A stretch of DNA of 64,000 nucleotides from Bubalus kerabau. Lineage: Eukaryota > Chordata > Mammalia > Artiodactyla > Bovidae. The DNA is taken from assembly GCF_029407905.1 (NCBI RefSeq), contig NC_073625.1:175294240-175358239 (forward strand). The letters run 5' to 3'. The position numbers and the translations under genes are program-made. Below the pieces are notes generated by a model. The model was not told the DNA's origin, searched no databases, and was given only the letters and a program-made list of their open reading frames with translations. Positions 1-12,589 of this stretch are shown piece by piece (position 1 is the stretch's first letter; every line of letters starts with the position of its first letter).

Positions 1-239
1 TCCTGCGGTTGCCACAATGGGCAAAGGGGACAGTCTCAGGCCACACCTCACTATATACTGTGCTCCTGGGAGGAAGGGCAGAAGAGGACTTCAGGCCCTC
101 TGGCCACAGCCAGCAGAGGACAAGGGTTCACATCTGCAGGAGTGGGGTGCCATTGCCTTCTCCGGATACCTTGGGCAGGTTTCCCCTAATCTCCAAGTCT
201 TGGTGGCTCACCAGAAAAATGGATATAATTCTAGCCCAT
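1..239. other. unassigned intronic sequence
   Basis: No gene or recognisable repeat was seen. The short open frames here begin at non-ATG codons and have no recognisable protein. Confidence 0.5.
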
Positions 240-440
240 ATGTTTGTATAAGCTTTCAATGTCATGGCGTGTGCAATTCCCCGCCTCTACTAATGCCTTC
301 TGAAGCACACAATCTAACATTTCATATTTTATCTTGTATTGCATTCTGTGTACCATATCCTTCCAGAAACCTTCTCTGACTGCCCCAAATAAGTAGACTT
401 GATCATTCTGTCCTCTGATCACTGATGACACTTAGTTTTC
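240..440 (+). repeat. L2-like LINE relic
   Basis: The passage around 345-425 (cattccttccagaaaccttctct-type wording, then a Cys-rich short reading) resembles the 3' region of mammalian L2 elements. It is strongly diverged and the edges are approximate. Confidence 0.35.
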
Positions 441-977
441 CCCTTATGTAAATTCATGTATTCGTTTGTTCAACAATTTTTTTTATTGAATATCTTGTCT
501 CTCCCAGCAAAGGACAGAAAGCAGGGAAGACCAGACTGGCTTCATGGAATTCCCAGTCACTCCTGCAGTGCAGTTTCTTCCGCAGTCCCTCACCTACCAC
601 TTCTATTCTCCTCTTAATACTAGGAAGGGTAGTGAGTGCAGAAGAGGGAAAGAAGGTGATGTGATTAGAAGAGGACTATGTCATTGCAGCACAAAGTATT
701 GTAAAGAGAGAGAAATTTGAATTTAAGCAGAACATGCCAATCAAAGGCAGGAAGAACACAAGTCTACTCTTCTGAGGAAAAGTGGAGGGGGCTAGGGTAT
801 AATGAGCAGAGACAGGGCTACAGACCCAGTGTGAGAAGCAAGGGTTTAGAAACTACTTTGTGCACAGAGGATCCCTCTTGGTTACTCTCTGTTCAACATC
901 TAAAAGAGTGACAAGAAGGAGGTCTCTATCTCCCTCCTTATTTCCACTCCTCCTTGACCTCAACTTTGATCAGGGAA
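441..977. other. unassigned intronic sequence
   Basis: I see no gene or clear repeat. A short T-run lies at 478-485. Confidence 0.5.
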
Positions 978-979
978 CA

Positions 980-1622
980 AGTGCAATGTTCAATGAGATA
1001 GTTAAAACAGTGACAGATTTTATTTTCTTGGGCTCCAAAATCACTAAAGACAGTGATTGCAGCCATGATATTAAAAGACACTTGCTCCTTGGAAGAAAAG
1101 CTATGACAAACCTAGACAGCATATTAAAAAACAGAGACATCATTTTGCTGACAAAGATCCATCTAATCAAAGTTTTTCCAGTAGTCATGTATGGATGTGA
1201 CAGTTGGACCATAAAGAAGGCTGAGTATCAAGGAATTGATGTTTGCAAACTGTGATACTTGAGAAGACTCTTGAGAGCCCCTTGGACAGCAAGGAGATCA
1301 AACCAGTCAATCCTAAAGGAAATGAATCCTGAATATTCATTGGAAGGACTAATGCTGAAGCTGAACCTCAAATACTTTGGCCACCTGAAGCAAAGAGCTG
1401 ACTCACTGGAAAAGACCCTGATGCTGGGAAAGATTGAAGGCAGGAGGAGAAGGGGACAACAGAGGATGAGATAATTGGATGGCATCACCACTCAAAGAAC
1501 ATGAGTTTGAGCAAACTCCCAAGAGATAGTGAAGGACAGGGTATCCTGGGGGCTACAGTCCATGGAGTCACAAAGAGTTGGACATGACTTAGTGACTGGG
1601 CAACAACAAATAATAATCATAA
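980..1622 (+). mobile_element. BovB LINE, 5'-truncated 3' part
   Basis: The plus strand reads the C-terminal part of the BovB (RTE) pol product, including DFIFLGSKIT, MTNLDSILK, YGCDSWTIKKAE and KYFGHL blocks, followed by the 3' end ending in gagttggacatgac and an ATA-rich tail. The frame is continuous from about 990 to 1474 except for a stop at 1253-1255, where the family has TGG (Trp). It is therefore a dead, 5'-truncated copy. It is antisense to CLSTN2, unlike the 17.6 kb copy. Confidence 0.85.
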
Positions 1623-1923
1623 TCATAAATATTATCATCATTTTAATGCATCAATGTTTTGCCCTAAGAAATAATTACTACTAATGAAAGACACCAATTA
1701 GTTAAACATATAATTGCCATACAACTCATCTATTCCATTTCCAGGTGCTTGCCCAACAGAAAGAAAAACATATGTTTACTAATAGCTCATATATGAATGT
1801 TCACAGCAGCTTTATTTGGAAACAACCCAGATGTCCATCAGTTGAATGGATAAACTAATGTTGGTCTATCCATACAATGGAATACTATTCAGCAATAAAA
1901 AGTAATGAACTATTAGTACATGC

Positions 1924-2054
1924 TGCTGCTGCTGCTAAGTCACTTCAGTCATGTCCGACTCTGTGCAACCCCACAGACGGAAGCCCACCAGGTTCCTCTG
2001 TCCCTGGGATTCTCCAGGCAAGAACACTGGAGTGGGCTGCCATTTCCTTCTCCA
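1924..2054 (-). mobile_element. BOV-A2 SINE, 5'-truncated monomer
   Basis: The complement of the (AGC)n tail comes first (1921-1935, GCT repeats), followed by the BOV-A monomer ending at cttctcc. The flanking near-repeats TTAGTACATGCT (about 1912-1923) and TTAATACATGCT (about 2057-2068) look like the target-site duplication. It was inserted in the old L1. Confidence 0.85.
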
Positions 2055-2222
2055 AATTAATACATGCTACAATAGAATAATCTCAAAATCATTATGCCAA
2101 GTAAAAACAGCCAGACCAAAAAAAAAAAGTAGATTTTGCATAATTCCATTTATATAAAATAAAAAATGCTAACTAACCTAGAATGATAGGAAGCAGAATA
2201 GTGGTTGTTTGTGGGGTGGGAG

Positions 2223-2450
2223 GGCTTCCCAGGTAGTGCTAGTGGTAAAGACCTGCCTGCCAATTCAGGAGACATTAAAAGATATGGGTTCGATCTCTGG
2301 ATTGGGAAGATCCCCTGAAGGAGGGCATGGCTACCCACTCCAGTATTCTTGCCTGGAGAATTCCATGGACATAGGAGCCTGGCAAGCTACAGTCCATAGC
2401 GTTGCAGAGTCAGACATGACTGAAGCGACTTGGCATGCATGCACACACAC
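2223..2450 (+). mobile_element. Bov-tA SINE
   Basis: A tRNA-Glu-like head (ggcttcccaggtagtgctag) is followed by the BOV-A body and a short CA-rich tail. It is flanked by the direct repeat GGGTGGGAG at 2214-2222 and 2451-2459. Confidence 0.9.
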
Positions 2451-2640
2451 GGGTGGGAGCGAGGTAGGGAAGGCCAAACAGAGGAGAAGTTTGCAGGGGC
2501 AGAAAGAAAATGTTCAAAGTGATAGATGTGTTCATTGTCTTGGTTGTGGGGATGGCTTCATGGGTGCCTATGTATGTCAAAACTGATCAAACTGTACACT
2601 GGAAGTATGTGCAGTTTTTATACCTGTTAAGAAAATGCTA

Positions 2641-3190
2641 ATAGAGGCTAGGGAAATAAAGCGATATAAATAGGAAGATAAACCATGAGCCCCTCTTGGA
2701 AAGCAGTTTGGCTAAATATATCAGGGACCTTAATATGTCCTTATCCCTGGATACCTCTTCTAGAATTGTACCTTAAGGACACAAAAAGAAATACAAAATT
2801 TCCACCAAGAATTATTTTAGACAACAACAAAAAATAGAAACCACTAATACATCTGAGAAGATGACTGCTCAAATAAATTACGGTGTTCTCACATATTGAA
2901 ACACTATGTAGCCATTAAAGGCAATGTTTATGAGGCATTTTTAATAACCTGGAAAAAATAGTTATGTGATAATATTAAGTTAAAAATGTAAAGATATAAG
3001 TGGTATATACAATATGAATTAAACTATGCAAAAATATGCACAGAAAAATCTCAGAAATACCTTGGGGATTATCTCTGAGTGATGGGAAATATGGTAATTT
3101 TTAAACTTTGAATGTAAAATTGTAAATTTTCTTACTATTTTTTATGCTTTTCCTTAATTTTCTAAAAGAAGAATGTATTTTTTTTAATTA
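2641..3190 (+). mobile_element. old L1 (L1M-type) fragment
   Basis: A-rich strand with the L1 ORF2/3' UTR style passage (aattgtaccttaaggac, gtagccattaaaggcaatg). It is heavily diverged with no usable frame, and the boundaries are approximate. Confidence 0.55.
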
Positions 3191-3680
3191 CAAAAGAAAA
3201 TAACATTCAAGGAAACATCTAGTCTCTCCTATTCCTTGAAAAAGCAAGCCCTGCTATAAGGATAAGAACCAGATTGCATTTCTCTAATCCTCCCATCTGT
3301 GAAAATGTAGATGTGTCTTTAAGGCAAACTGCCATTCTGGAACTTGAATCCATGTTCCTTCCTTTTAGGAAACCTAGAGAACCAGCCGAAGAACACCATA
3401 TGTTGTCACCTACTTGCATATTCTATTTTGTTAGCGCTCCACTTCTTTCCACATTTTGAGTGTAAGCCATGTGAAGGCAGAAGTGGGGTCTTTCCCTCCA
3501 TTTATACCTCCCTGTCTCTCCCACCCACTGGACCATAACATCCAGGAATGAGGGAGAAAGCAGGGACATGCATACATACACACTGTAATGACATAAATGA
3601 ATAATAATGTCATATCATGTTCTTATGCAGTCAGCTTTTCAGAGCCATCTAATTTAATCAAAACACCAACAAAACAAGAG
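3191..3680. other. unassigned intronic sequence
   Basis: I see no gene or confident repeat. Confidence 0.5.
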
Positions 3681-3681
3681 C

Positions 3682-3725
3682 CCTACGGTGTTGCAAAGAG
3701 TCGGACACGACTGAGCAACATCAAA
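3682..3725 (+). repeat. Bov-tA SINE 3' fragment
   Basis: Only the last part of the SINE body remains (gcaaagagtcggacacgact, then gagcaac). Confidence 0.75.
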
Positions 3726-6218
3726 AACAAGAGGTGGGTGGTAAGGTTGGGGGGATTTGGGTTCCACTTTTAAAGAGAAAGATGAGACCAAAGCACTAAC
3801 TACCCTTGGCTGAGATCAATTCCGGAAGCCTTTCCCTGACACCTCTAAATGGACAGTAGACAGAGTACTAGGACTCCATGGTCATTCATGAGTCTGTGAG
3901 GGTCAGCCAGGTCCTGCTCTTCCCTGTATTGCCACTGTCCAGCCCAGGGAGATATTCAGCCAATTTGTGTTATTTCTAGAAGAAAGGGTTAGCCATTGGA
4001 GAAAGGGAGAGCTATGTATTTGAACCTGTTTTCTCTAATGTAATATATATCCAAAAGAATCTTCAGGTTTTTAAGACTTCTTTAATAATTTCCCAAAGAT
4101 GTGACCCTCTAAACTGTCATTTATTTCATAAGCATCTTTGCAGATGCCTAAAATGATGGACACACTGAGATCTGCCCCTTATATAAAACTGAGAGCCCCA
4201 GATACAAAACTGACTCACCCATGGCTCCTTCCATGGTCACTGTCACATATAGCCCAAGCAAATATTCTAAAATGAACACCCAAAACAGGTAAAATGATGG
4301 GTGGTGAGGGAAAGGAAGACAAAATGTCAAGAGAGTCAGCAGGTGTATCCTGGCTCCTTGGGGGCTCAAGGTCAGTGTTAAGGCTGGGAGGAGACCTAAG
4401 GGTGGAGAGATTGCCATGTCCTCCAGAATCAAGGCCAAGCAGACTCTGCCTCTGATATTTTTCTAAGCCATGGGAAACTCTCAAAGCTTTTTATTTGGGG
4501 GTTGATACACTCCAAACTGGTGAAGGATACCTGCAAGGGGGAAGACACATCAACAGGGGCTTGACGAGGCTGACAGAGAAGATGGGGATAAGAGGGTGAA
4601 TGCAGAGCTGGCTCAGAATAGCTCGCAAAAACTGACTGTGCACATCTCTTCCCAAGTCCACATTCAGTGATGTCACAGTGGTAGCCTGCAATTACAGCCA
4701 TGATGGGAATATCAGCAAATGCTACAAATCAGATAAGTTACCTACCCGCATCCAAGATTGCTAGTTAAATAATTATACACACCACCAGATACAGAGTTTG
4801 GAAACCAGCTGGACTGAGGAGGTGAAGTGAAGAGAAGGGTCCACAATAACCCCCTGATGATTCCAATACAGATTTCAGGATGAATGAGGCTATATCCCTT
4901 GAGACAGTGAACACAGGAAGATGAGCTGGCATGGGGGTCAGGGTTGAAGAAGGTGAGTGCAGCCAAGAACACTTCAATTTTGAAGGATGTGAAGATAACC
5001 CAAAGCATGTGGCTAGGGGAGAGTGGAATTCTGTGTCTGCACCTTGGGAGACAGTTCCATGCTGTGGAGAGAGTGTATCTTAAGCCACAGGTGCGGGCAG
5101 GTAAAGGGCAGAGGGATGACCCTGGACTTTGCAGTACCTGACAATACACGACTTGCAAAAGAGATGACTGGGCAAAGGAGACTGAGGAAATTCACAAGGC
5201 AAAGAGAAGGAGGGGTGGATGTACTAAGTCATGGGAAGAGGGGAGATTCAATAAAGGGGGATGCTATACTGCCAAATACTTTAGATCTCAAAGAATCTTC
5301 TGAGATTGGCATCAGAGGGGCCACTGGTGGCCTGAACTTGACCAGGTTTAAGAGAATGTGAGGATCTGGGGAAGAGTAATCATGACTCCTCGATGTTTAA
5401 TCACGTGATGTTGCATCTTTGTGTCAGTCAGGGTCTAACCAGGAAAACAATGACTAGATACTTCAAAAAGAGGAAATTTCATGCAGAGAATCAGTTACCC
5501 AAGTGACAGAGAACAAAGAACCTAAACAGCAAGTGGCAAGACAGGAAGCCACTACCACCCAGGTTTGGAAGGGGTAAACAGAGGTGGCAAGGTCACCAGA
5601 GCCCAGGGTCTGGAGCCACATGACAGAACCTGGAATCTTGGTGGGGCCATCGTCAGGGACAGGAGCAGTGTGGCAGTGGGGAGACTGCCCAGGACAATAA
5701 GCAGAGGGAGGAACTCTCTGGCTTCTTCCTTCTCCACATTCTCCAGTCTTCCACTAAGGTCTCCCATGGGTTGTCCCGAGACAGAAGCAATTGGCAAGGC
5801 CACTGGGGATCATGGTGCCCTCCCTACAGGGCCTAGCAACAGGAAGGTAAGGACAGATCTGACAGCAAACAGGCAAAGGAATGTCACAGACACTTAACAC
5901 ATTTCATCATCACCATCCATCAGAAGACCCGTCTTGATTTCAGAGATGTTAATATTGGAAAGAACAATCGTCAGCTTGGAATTGATGAGACATGGTATAC
6001 CTGTGCAGACATGGCATGAGGTCACAATGCTCCATGGAGTATCTATTTTCCCAGATGTGTTGGGTTTGTTTGACATTATTGTCTAATTCTGACTCTACGG
6101 GGTCACATACTGATCCCTTAGGAGGAGCACAGAGTTGCCAAGAGTGCATCTCTGCAGGTTCTTAGTGGTATCTCCCTTTCCTAATGCTCATTTCCCCAGC
6201 CCACCAAGTAAATTATGA
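3726..6218. other. unassigned intronic sequence
   Basis: No exon or young repeat was recognised. The passage at 5420-5560 (gtcagtcagggtctaaccagg) resembles an ancient interspersed repeat that I cannot name. The open frames of 80-140 codons at 4148-5361 have no recognisable domain and occur on both strands, so I treat them as chance. Confidence 0.5.
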
Positions 6219-6320
6219 CCTGTGTGTGTGTGTGTGTATGTATGTACAATTTATATATATTTTATTATATATTTTCATATATTTATGTATATAAATATAT
6301 ATATATTATATATAATGTCT
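6219..6320. repeat. (TG)n/(TA)n microsatellite
   Basis: A TG run (about 6221-6240) is followed by an AT-rich run with repeated TATA units to 6313. It is likely length-polymorphic. Confidence 0.9.
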
Positions 6321-7239
6321 TCAAGTTCATCATGACCACTTGGGCAGAATTCACGTGTGTTATTTTATCTAGGTGGGATGATTATTTTAACAAGGTGGGG
6401 TGATTGCCCCACCTCGTTCCACAGTGGATTTCCATCTTTTGTACAGAAATGCATACTGTGCCAAAGGAGAAAAGTAATGACTGAGCCAGAAGAAGAGACC
6501 ACAGGGACAGCAGAAAGAGAAAGCTAGGACGGTGTGAGCACACATCACTTGCTTCCACATCTCCTAGACAAGTGCTAGAGGAGGGGTAAATACCCCATAC
6601 GGCCAATAAGCCCTCCCAAGAGTGGACCAGCAACATTCTCGGTCCTCACTGACAGTCCCCACCCTCCAGCCTCCCAGGAGACATCACTATGCAGCAAGGG
6701 TTCCAGAGGCCACGATCCTGTCCAGGTGCAATACTGCATCCAGACTCCAAATCAGACAGGAGCAGGTATTTGCTCTCAGCAGCCTTCTGAGTGACAGTTG
6801 GCCCCAGATGCTCCCTGTGAAGGAGCGCAAGCAGCCTGGGCACTCTGGCTAAGCCCTATTTCCATATGGCCCTGGCTGCATCTGTAGTGTAGATCAATAT
6901 CAATCACGGGGTTCCCCATTGGCAGGTGACTCAGCAGGAGAAGAGAATCAGAAAAACAAGGAAAGTCCATAACTCTGAAGAGTCTGACAAATGGGCTCCC
7001 ATGGGGTTCCTGAGACCCTGAGTGCCTGAGGATGTTTCCTGTGCTAGCCCAGCCCCTCTAGCCCAGGGCAGCGAGGTTCACCATTAGAAAGGGGGTCCCT
7101 GTACTCTCCAGGCCTTCAGATAGCAGCAGTGGCAGATAGCCTGGTCTCAGCTTGTGTCTGACACAGAATACGCATTCTGCTGACTTTGGGTCTTTCCCTG
7201 ACATCGTTTGCCCTCTCCAGAACTCTCAGAGGCCCCATA
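6321..7239. other. unassigned intronic sequence
   Basis: Moderate GC with no recognised gene or repeat. Confidence 0.5.
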
Positions 7240-7400
7240 CCAAAGCATCTCATTGAATCAACAAGTCACTCATTCCTTTGTCCACTCACCCACCCAGTCA
7301 ACAGCTGGTCAGTTACCAGGTACTGGGGAACAGGGATATACTAAGAGATGAGCTGTGCTCCTTTTCAGGCTTCACTATCTGGTTGGCAAATCCAGATTTT
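7240..7400 (+). repeat. L2-like LINE relic
   Basis: The string around 7318-7385 (gtactggggaacagggatat, then a Cys-Leu-rich passage) resembles the L2 3' end. It is diverged and the edges are approximate. Confidence 0.4.
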
Positions 7401-7460
7401 CAAATTAAAAAAACAAAACTAACAGCAAGTTTCTATTTGAGTACAGATTAGAGTCAGGAT

Positions 7461-7670
7461 GGGCTTCCCTGTTCAGATGGTAAAGAATCTGCCTGCAATG
7501 CAGGAGATCTGGGTTCGATCCTTAGATGGGGAAGATCCCCTGGAAAAGGGAATGGCTACCCACTCCAGTATTCTTCCCTGGAGAAATCCATTGACAGAGG
7601 AGCCTAAGGGCTACAGTCCATCGGCTCGCAAAGAGCCAGACAAGACTGTGTGACTAAAGCTTCTCACACC
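7461..7670 (+). mobile_element. Bov-tA SINE
   Basis: Full head-to-tail Bov-tA (gggcttccctgttcagatgg, then cagtccatcggctcgcaaag). The imperfect flanking repeats TAGAGTCAGGA (about 7449-7459) and TAGAGCTAGGA (about 7671-7681) are a probable target-site duplication. Confidence 0.9.
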
Positions 7671-7681
7671 TAGAGCTAGGA

Positions 7682-8110
7682 CATGACTGTGGGAGAAAGG
7701 CAGTGTCAAAGAAAAGTTCCCAATGAGGAGACTTGATCTCTCTCCTCCGTGGAAGTCTGGGATGGAGGCTGTGCATGGGGAGGAGGTGAGAGCATCCCAT
7801 GCCCTTCAGGGGAGGAAGTAGTGTTGCCTGGAGGGGTAAACACCTGGTTCCATTCTGACCTCAAAGTACCAGGCCCTGACCAGAGATGAGGCTGGAGAGC
7901 TGGGCAGCCCCAAGGCAGGGAGGGCCTCCTGCTCAGTGCACTCATCAACTCCCCCCATCACCTCCACCAGCCTGACTCTCCAGTCTATTTCAATGTCTGT
8001 GTTGCCCTTCTCCCCAGAATCATCTATTTTTATCTCTATTTTTATCTCTCAGCTTGTTGGTTTCTCCCATCAAAACTTAGATCTTCTTATATCTCTCAAA
8101 TCAACGACAT
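7682..8110. other. unassigned intronic sequence
   Basis: Nothing recognised. Confidence 0.5.
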
Positions 8111-8123
8111 TCACCCAAGACTT

Positions 8124-8287
8124 TTTTTTTTTAATATTTATTTATTTGCCCGCACCATGTCTTCCTTGTAGCACAAGGGAGCTTTCAGTTGCAGCATGTG
8201 GGATCTAGTTCCCTGACGAGGGATTGAACCTGCACCCCCTGCATCGGGAGTGTGGAGTCCTAGACACTAGACCACAAGGGAAGTCCC
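8124..8287 (-). mobile_element. CHR-type tRNA-derived SINE
   Basis: On the minus strand it reads the cetartiodactyl CHR SINE (gggacttcccttgtggtcta, with a region like ctagatcccacatgctgcaa) and ends in a T-run at 8121-8132 on the plus strand. It is flanked by a perfect 13-bp duplication, TCACCCAAGACTT, at 8111-8123 and 8288-8300. Confidence 0.9.
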
Positions 8288-8300
8288 TCACCCAAGACTT

Positions 8301-9084
8301 CTGTACTCCAAACAGCCTGCTCAACCAGGAAGAGGATCTGGTGTTTCGGGCTCAGGTCTGAAACAGACCCAGCCTTGGTGAAGTGAAGTTTACAAAGAGC
8401 ACTATTCCAGCCCAAGAAGTTCCTAAGGCAAAAGGACACTTACCAGCAAAAATAAATTAAGTGATTTTTTTTTTTAATTAAGATCTTAAGCTTTTCAGGG
8501 AATCTTATTACTGGTGATTGACAATCAGCATTGTGCTCAGGTTTTTGTCATGTAAATTCCACATTTATCCAGCAGCTTTAACCTGTCAGAGCCATTCACA
8601 AATTCTTTGGAGGGTTTCCTTTCTATTTGCTTCCTGGTTATTGCTTTTAACCTGAAAACAGAGGGGAAAAAAGAGACTGCATTCCAAATGGGACATCCCT
8701 TTAGTAGACCTTCTGTGTTTCAATTTCAAGATCAATACTTCAACAATAAAGGAGAAGAAAATTTCCTTTGAAACTAGAGCATAAACAGCAATGCCTTCAC
8801 TGCCCTCAGTGCGCCGGTGGCCAGCTGACGGGGTTCATAAGAGAGAGGGTCGCCAGGGGGGCTCCTGGGAGTCATGGCTGCCTCTCTGCCCGGCCCCAGT
8901 GCAATTTTCTGAGGGACTCCCAAGTGCACAGGAGGGGGGATATAAGAGGAGAAGACATGCTTTTGCCCTCAGTGAGTAGAGAATGGAATCAGGGAAAAGG
9001 ATGAATGCACAATAAATAGAGAACAAAACATGGAGAATGTCACCAAGTGGGAGGCTGCCACCTGAGTGATACTAAGAGCCTAGA
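8301..9084. other. unassigned intronic sequence
   Basis: Nothing recognised beyond a short T-run at 8466-8475. Confidence 0.5.
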
Positions 9085-9250
9085 CTCAGAAGTCACAGAT
9101 CCAGTTTAAGTCCCGAACACCATAGTTTAGGGAACTTACTGAGAGTTTTCAGAGACTCTGCTTCTTCAACTATAAAGCAGGGGGTTATCAGACTACCTCA
9201 CAGAGTCCCTGGAGGAAGAGCTGACCTGAGTTGATGGGTGTAACTATGTT
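9085..9250 (+). repeat. MIR SINE
   Basis: It has MIR core style (agtcacagatccagtttaag, then ttcttcaactataaagcagg and gagtccctggagg). Diverged. Confidence 0.6.
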
Positions 9251-9834
9251 CAAGGTCTGGCTACCCCATCACCTCCTTCCCTCTAGCCTTTGGATAGCAC
9301 CTCCTTCGGGGCTCCATCTTCCCCCCAGAGACCCCGCTGTGCATGCTGTCCGCCTCATAGTGTGGGCTCAGGACCTGATGCCTGGGAAATAAGTGTCCTC
9401 CATCCTCTGACTCCGGGCGTGAGAGAGTAAAGACGACTCTAGCTAAAGCCAAGGTCAAGGACACAGAGTGAGATGGAAATCCAAGTCACCATCTAGTGAG
9501 AGAACCCCTGAGGGGAGCAGGGCCTATTTCCAGACGACGTAGGAAAGGGACACAGCCGGTCCACAGGAGGCCCTGCAGCTTCTATTCTGTGTACTGGTAC
9601 GAAGTGTGCCTGTCCTTCCTGCAGGGAGCAAGCTGAACCACACGCAGCCTCTGTTCAGCAGCTCCAGCTAAATCCAGTCCAGAGTCATCCCAGCCTAGGC
9701 ACCAGGCCCGGGAGTGAAGAAACCTCCAGGTGATCCCAACCAAGACCTGGTCATTCAAAGCCACCGGCATCACACAGCATTGACAAGTTAACCCCCCACC
9801 CCACCCAACGTGTAAATTCCTAAGCCACAGGCTC
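9251..9834. other. unassigned intronic sequence
   Basis: Nothing recognised. Confidence 0.5.
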
Positions 9835-10070
9835 TATGAGAATAAACTGGAACTCACATATACACACTACTATATATAAAACAGATAACTAACAAGGACC
9901 TACTGTATAGCACAGGGAACGCTATTCAATATTCTTATTTTTAACAACCTATATAGGAAATGAATCTGAAAGAGATGGATATATGTATAACATTCACTTT
10001 GCTCTACACTTGAAACTAACACAGCATTGTAAATCAACTATACTCCCAAAACAATTTAAAAAAATGGTTT
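9835..10070 (+). mobile_element. L1 3' UTR fragment (artiodactyl type)
   Basis: Contains the artiodactyl L1 3' UTR landmarks ggacctactgtatagcacag, ctatataggaaatgaatctg and cagcattgtaaatcaactat, then an A-rich end. It is related to the copy at 36065-36365. Confidence 0.8.
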
Positions 10071-10108
10071 CTGCTTTATATGCATTAGTTAGGAGTAGTT
10101 TGCTAGGT

Positions 10109-10321
10109 GGGTTTCCTGGTGGCTCAGAGGGTGAAGAATCTGCCTGCAATGCGGGAGACTTGGGTTCAATCCCTGGGTTGGAAAGAGACCCTGGAGGAGG
10201 GTAAGGCAACCCACTCCAGTATTCTTGCCTGGAGAATCCCCATGGACAGAGGAGCCTGGCGGGCTACAGTCCACAGTGTTGCAAAGAGTTGGACACAACT
10301 GAGCGACTAAGCACAGCACAC
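10109..10321 (+). mobile_element. Bov-tA SINE
   Basis: Complete element with a perfect 12-bp target-site duplication, AGTTTGCTAGGT, at 10097-10108 and 10322-10333. Confidence 0.93.
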
Positions 10322-10399
10322 AGTTTGCTAGGTAGCAATAGATAATCATACTCCAGCCTCTTCTATACCAAGGTTTTTATGTTCTTGGCTTACATTATT

Positions 10400-10535
10400 T
10401 TCCAACGGTGTCTCAAGGTAGGATTTAATATTGGCATTGTAAAGATGAGAAATCTGACCCTCAGAGAAGTTTCCAAGATCCCACTGTTTCTAAGTAACAT
10501 AATCAGGACCAATACACCAAATCAAGATTTACACA
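10400..10535 (-). repeat. MIR SINE
   Basis: The MIR antisense core is readable around 10435-10500 (taaagatgagaaatctgacc, then ctcagagaagtttccaagat). Confidence 0.6.
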
Positions 10536-11600
10536 CCATTCACACACCATGAATCAGTCAATCACCCAGAGTTAAGACAACTTTTAAAATAAATCAGGTG
10601 TTGTCCTCAGCACCTGAAATGGCCTATTTACATATATTTATATGCTGAGAACACTCACCCTGAAATAAAGTCATTTGGCTGTCAAAAAAATAAAAACACA
10701 CCACATCGCATACCTTTGAGCCGACCCATGTGACTGAAGCTAAGCAGATGGACTAATTCCTGTCAACCCGCTCAGCCGACAGTGGCTCAGTGCACTAAGT
10801 CTTTCGGAGAAAGGGCAGAATTTGTAGCCACCGGATTTTTCTCTGCCTTCCCTGAAATGACAGAATGACCATAGTCATCCAGACACACAGGCAAGCCAGG
10901 GTAGGTGGAGAGGAGAGATTTTAAGCTCTACCGGCTGCTCCACATCAGTGAAGGAAGCGCTGCAGACAGAGGTAACTGCTTTGCAAATTCACTCATAGGT
11001 GCTCTGGGAGAATGCTGAAAATAGACTCTCGAGAATCTGGCTCGATCAGAGGCACCAGATGTTGCCCCAGGCACGGGGATGATGTGTGCTGCGGGCATCA
11101 GCCTAATTTAACTCATTCCCTCTAGGGTGGGGGCAGGGGGAATCTGCCTTAGCCCAGATCTTAAGGAGCTGGGGCAACCTTGCCCTCAAGGGACCTTCAG
11201 AGTCCCGGGCCTCTGCCCTCCAAGGAAGAGCTGCCCACCCCAACCAGGCCCAGGGTTGTTGGGTGGCAGAGCCCAGCACACAGCCTCACTGCAGGGAAAC
11301 CTCCTCACTCCAGGTTGGATCAAAGACCAGGTAAAGTACAGCATGGGAACGCCCCAAGTTCAGTGAAGGGAAATACCAGTCAAGGATCGCATAGGCCTCC
11401 AAATGCCCCAGAAGACCTCACAGCTACCAAGCGAGTCTGACTAAATGTGCAAAGGAATCCCAGCATTCAGATCCTGTCAGATTTATTATAGAGAACAGCA
11501 GGGAAGTCCACAGAGAGCACACAAATGCTCCCTATAAAATGCCTTCTCTTGTTCGCTCCTTCTATCTATTTGGGTTCCCTCAGGATTTGAGTGCAGGTGG
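10536..11600. other. unassigned intronic sequence
   Basis: I see no gene or confident repeat. The GC-richer part at 11120-11420 has two short open frames without recognisable homology. Confidence 0.5.
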
Positions 11601-11612
11601 TTTATCTGGAGA

Positions 11613-11836
11613 CTTCTCCGATGGTGCTAGTGGTAAAGAACCCACCTGTCAATTCAGGAGACATAGGAGACTTGGGTTCAATCCCTGGGTTGGGAAGATC
11701 CCCTGGAGGAAGGCATGGCAATCCCCTCCAGTATTCCCAACTGGAGAATCTCATGGACAGATGAGCTTGGTGGGCTACAGTCCATGGGGTCACAAAGAGT
11801 GGGACTCGACTGAAGTGACTGGGCATGCACACACAA
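11613..11836 (+). mobile_element. Bov-tA SINE
   Basis: Complete element; flanked by near-identical TTTATCTGGAGA (11601-11612) and TTTACCTGGAGA (11837-11848). Confidence 0.9.
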
Positions 11837-11848
11837 TTTACCTGGAGA

Positions 11849-12589
11849 TGATCTCAAAAAGACTAGTAGAGGAGAGGAGAAGTGACTCAGGAAGAAAGAG
11901 TAGAAACTGGACAAGTGGAACCCAGATCTCATAGGGACCCCTGAGAGACCATGTGAGAGGCTGTGACGTTCTCCCATCTGAGGGTTCAGGGAGCGGGGTT
12001 ACTGATCCACTACCTCTTGTCAGTCACTGGCAGAGGACCATTCCTGGGGGTGTTAATTCCTTGAGTCTTCTGACCTGGCCCACACAAGGGCAGAGGAGGG
12101 TCTTCTGGCCAGTGAGAGCACACAGGCATAGGGCCATTAGTGCTGAAAGTTGGGCCTGAATCCATGAAAATGGCAGGAGCAGAGGGAATGTGGGCAGGGC
12201 ACCCTCAGTGGCCACACATACCTTGTGGCCACTGACTAGCCTCTACCCGACCTGCATGGTATTGAGTCTGTTGCCAGTGTACACTGGAAGTGGGCAGGGT
12301 TGAGAGCTGCTGTGCGGTCCAGCCTGGAGTTCACATCCCCTCTGGGCAGGAGGGCCCTAATTGTAAGTCACTGGTAGCAGGCCCCACTGAACCTGACAGC
12401 TATTCTATTCCTCCAGCCCAGCTGGGTGGTGGGGACAGGGTGAAAGAGCCAGCCTTTCCCCATCCTGGGCTGACTATGGGTAGAATACAGGGCCATCATG
12501 GACCTGGTTTTGTGACTACCCTCTGATAGAAGGAGGTCTGCTCCTGAGCCTCCTGGCAAAACAAAGAAACAACAACAAAAACCACACTG
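11849..12589. other. unassigned intronic sequence
   Basis: Nothing recognised. Confidence 0.5.

Larger units (their letters stand above)
1738..2640 (+). mobile_element. old L1 (L1M-type) ORF2 end and 3' UTR, split by two SINEs
   Basis: At 1800-1912 the sequence encodes the conserved end of L1 ORF2 (an AMEYYSAIKS-like block at about 1873-1905). The 3' UTR passage around 2580-2620 (gatcaaactgtacactgg) is typical of older mammalian L1. Two SINEs interrupt it, at 1924-2054 and 2223-2450. Confidence 0.7.

Noticed and set aside
4742..5361. Overlapping open frames of 112-138 codons on both strands
   Set aside because: Both strands are open at once with no recognisable product; probably low stop density by chance.
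10109..10180. tRNA-like sequence at the heads of Bov-tA elements (here and at the other Bov-tA copies)
   Set aside because: These are tRNA-derived SINE heads with A/B-box remnants, not functional tRNA genes.
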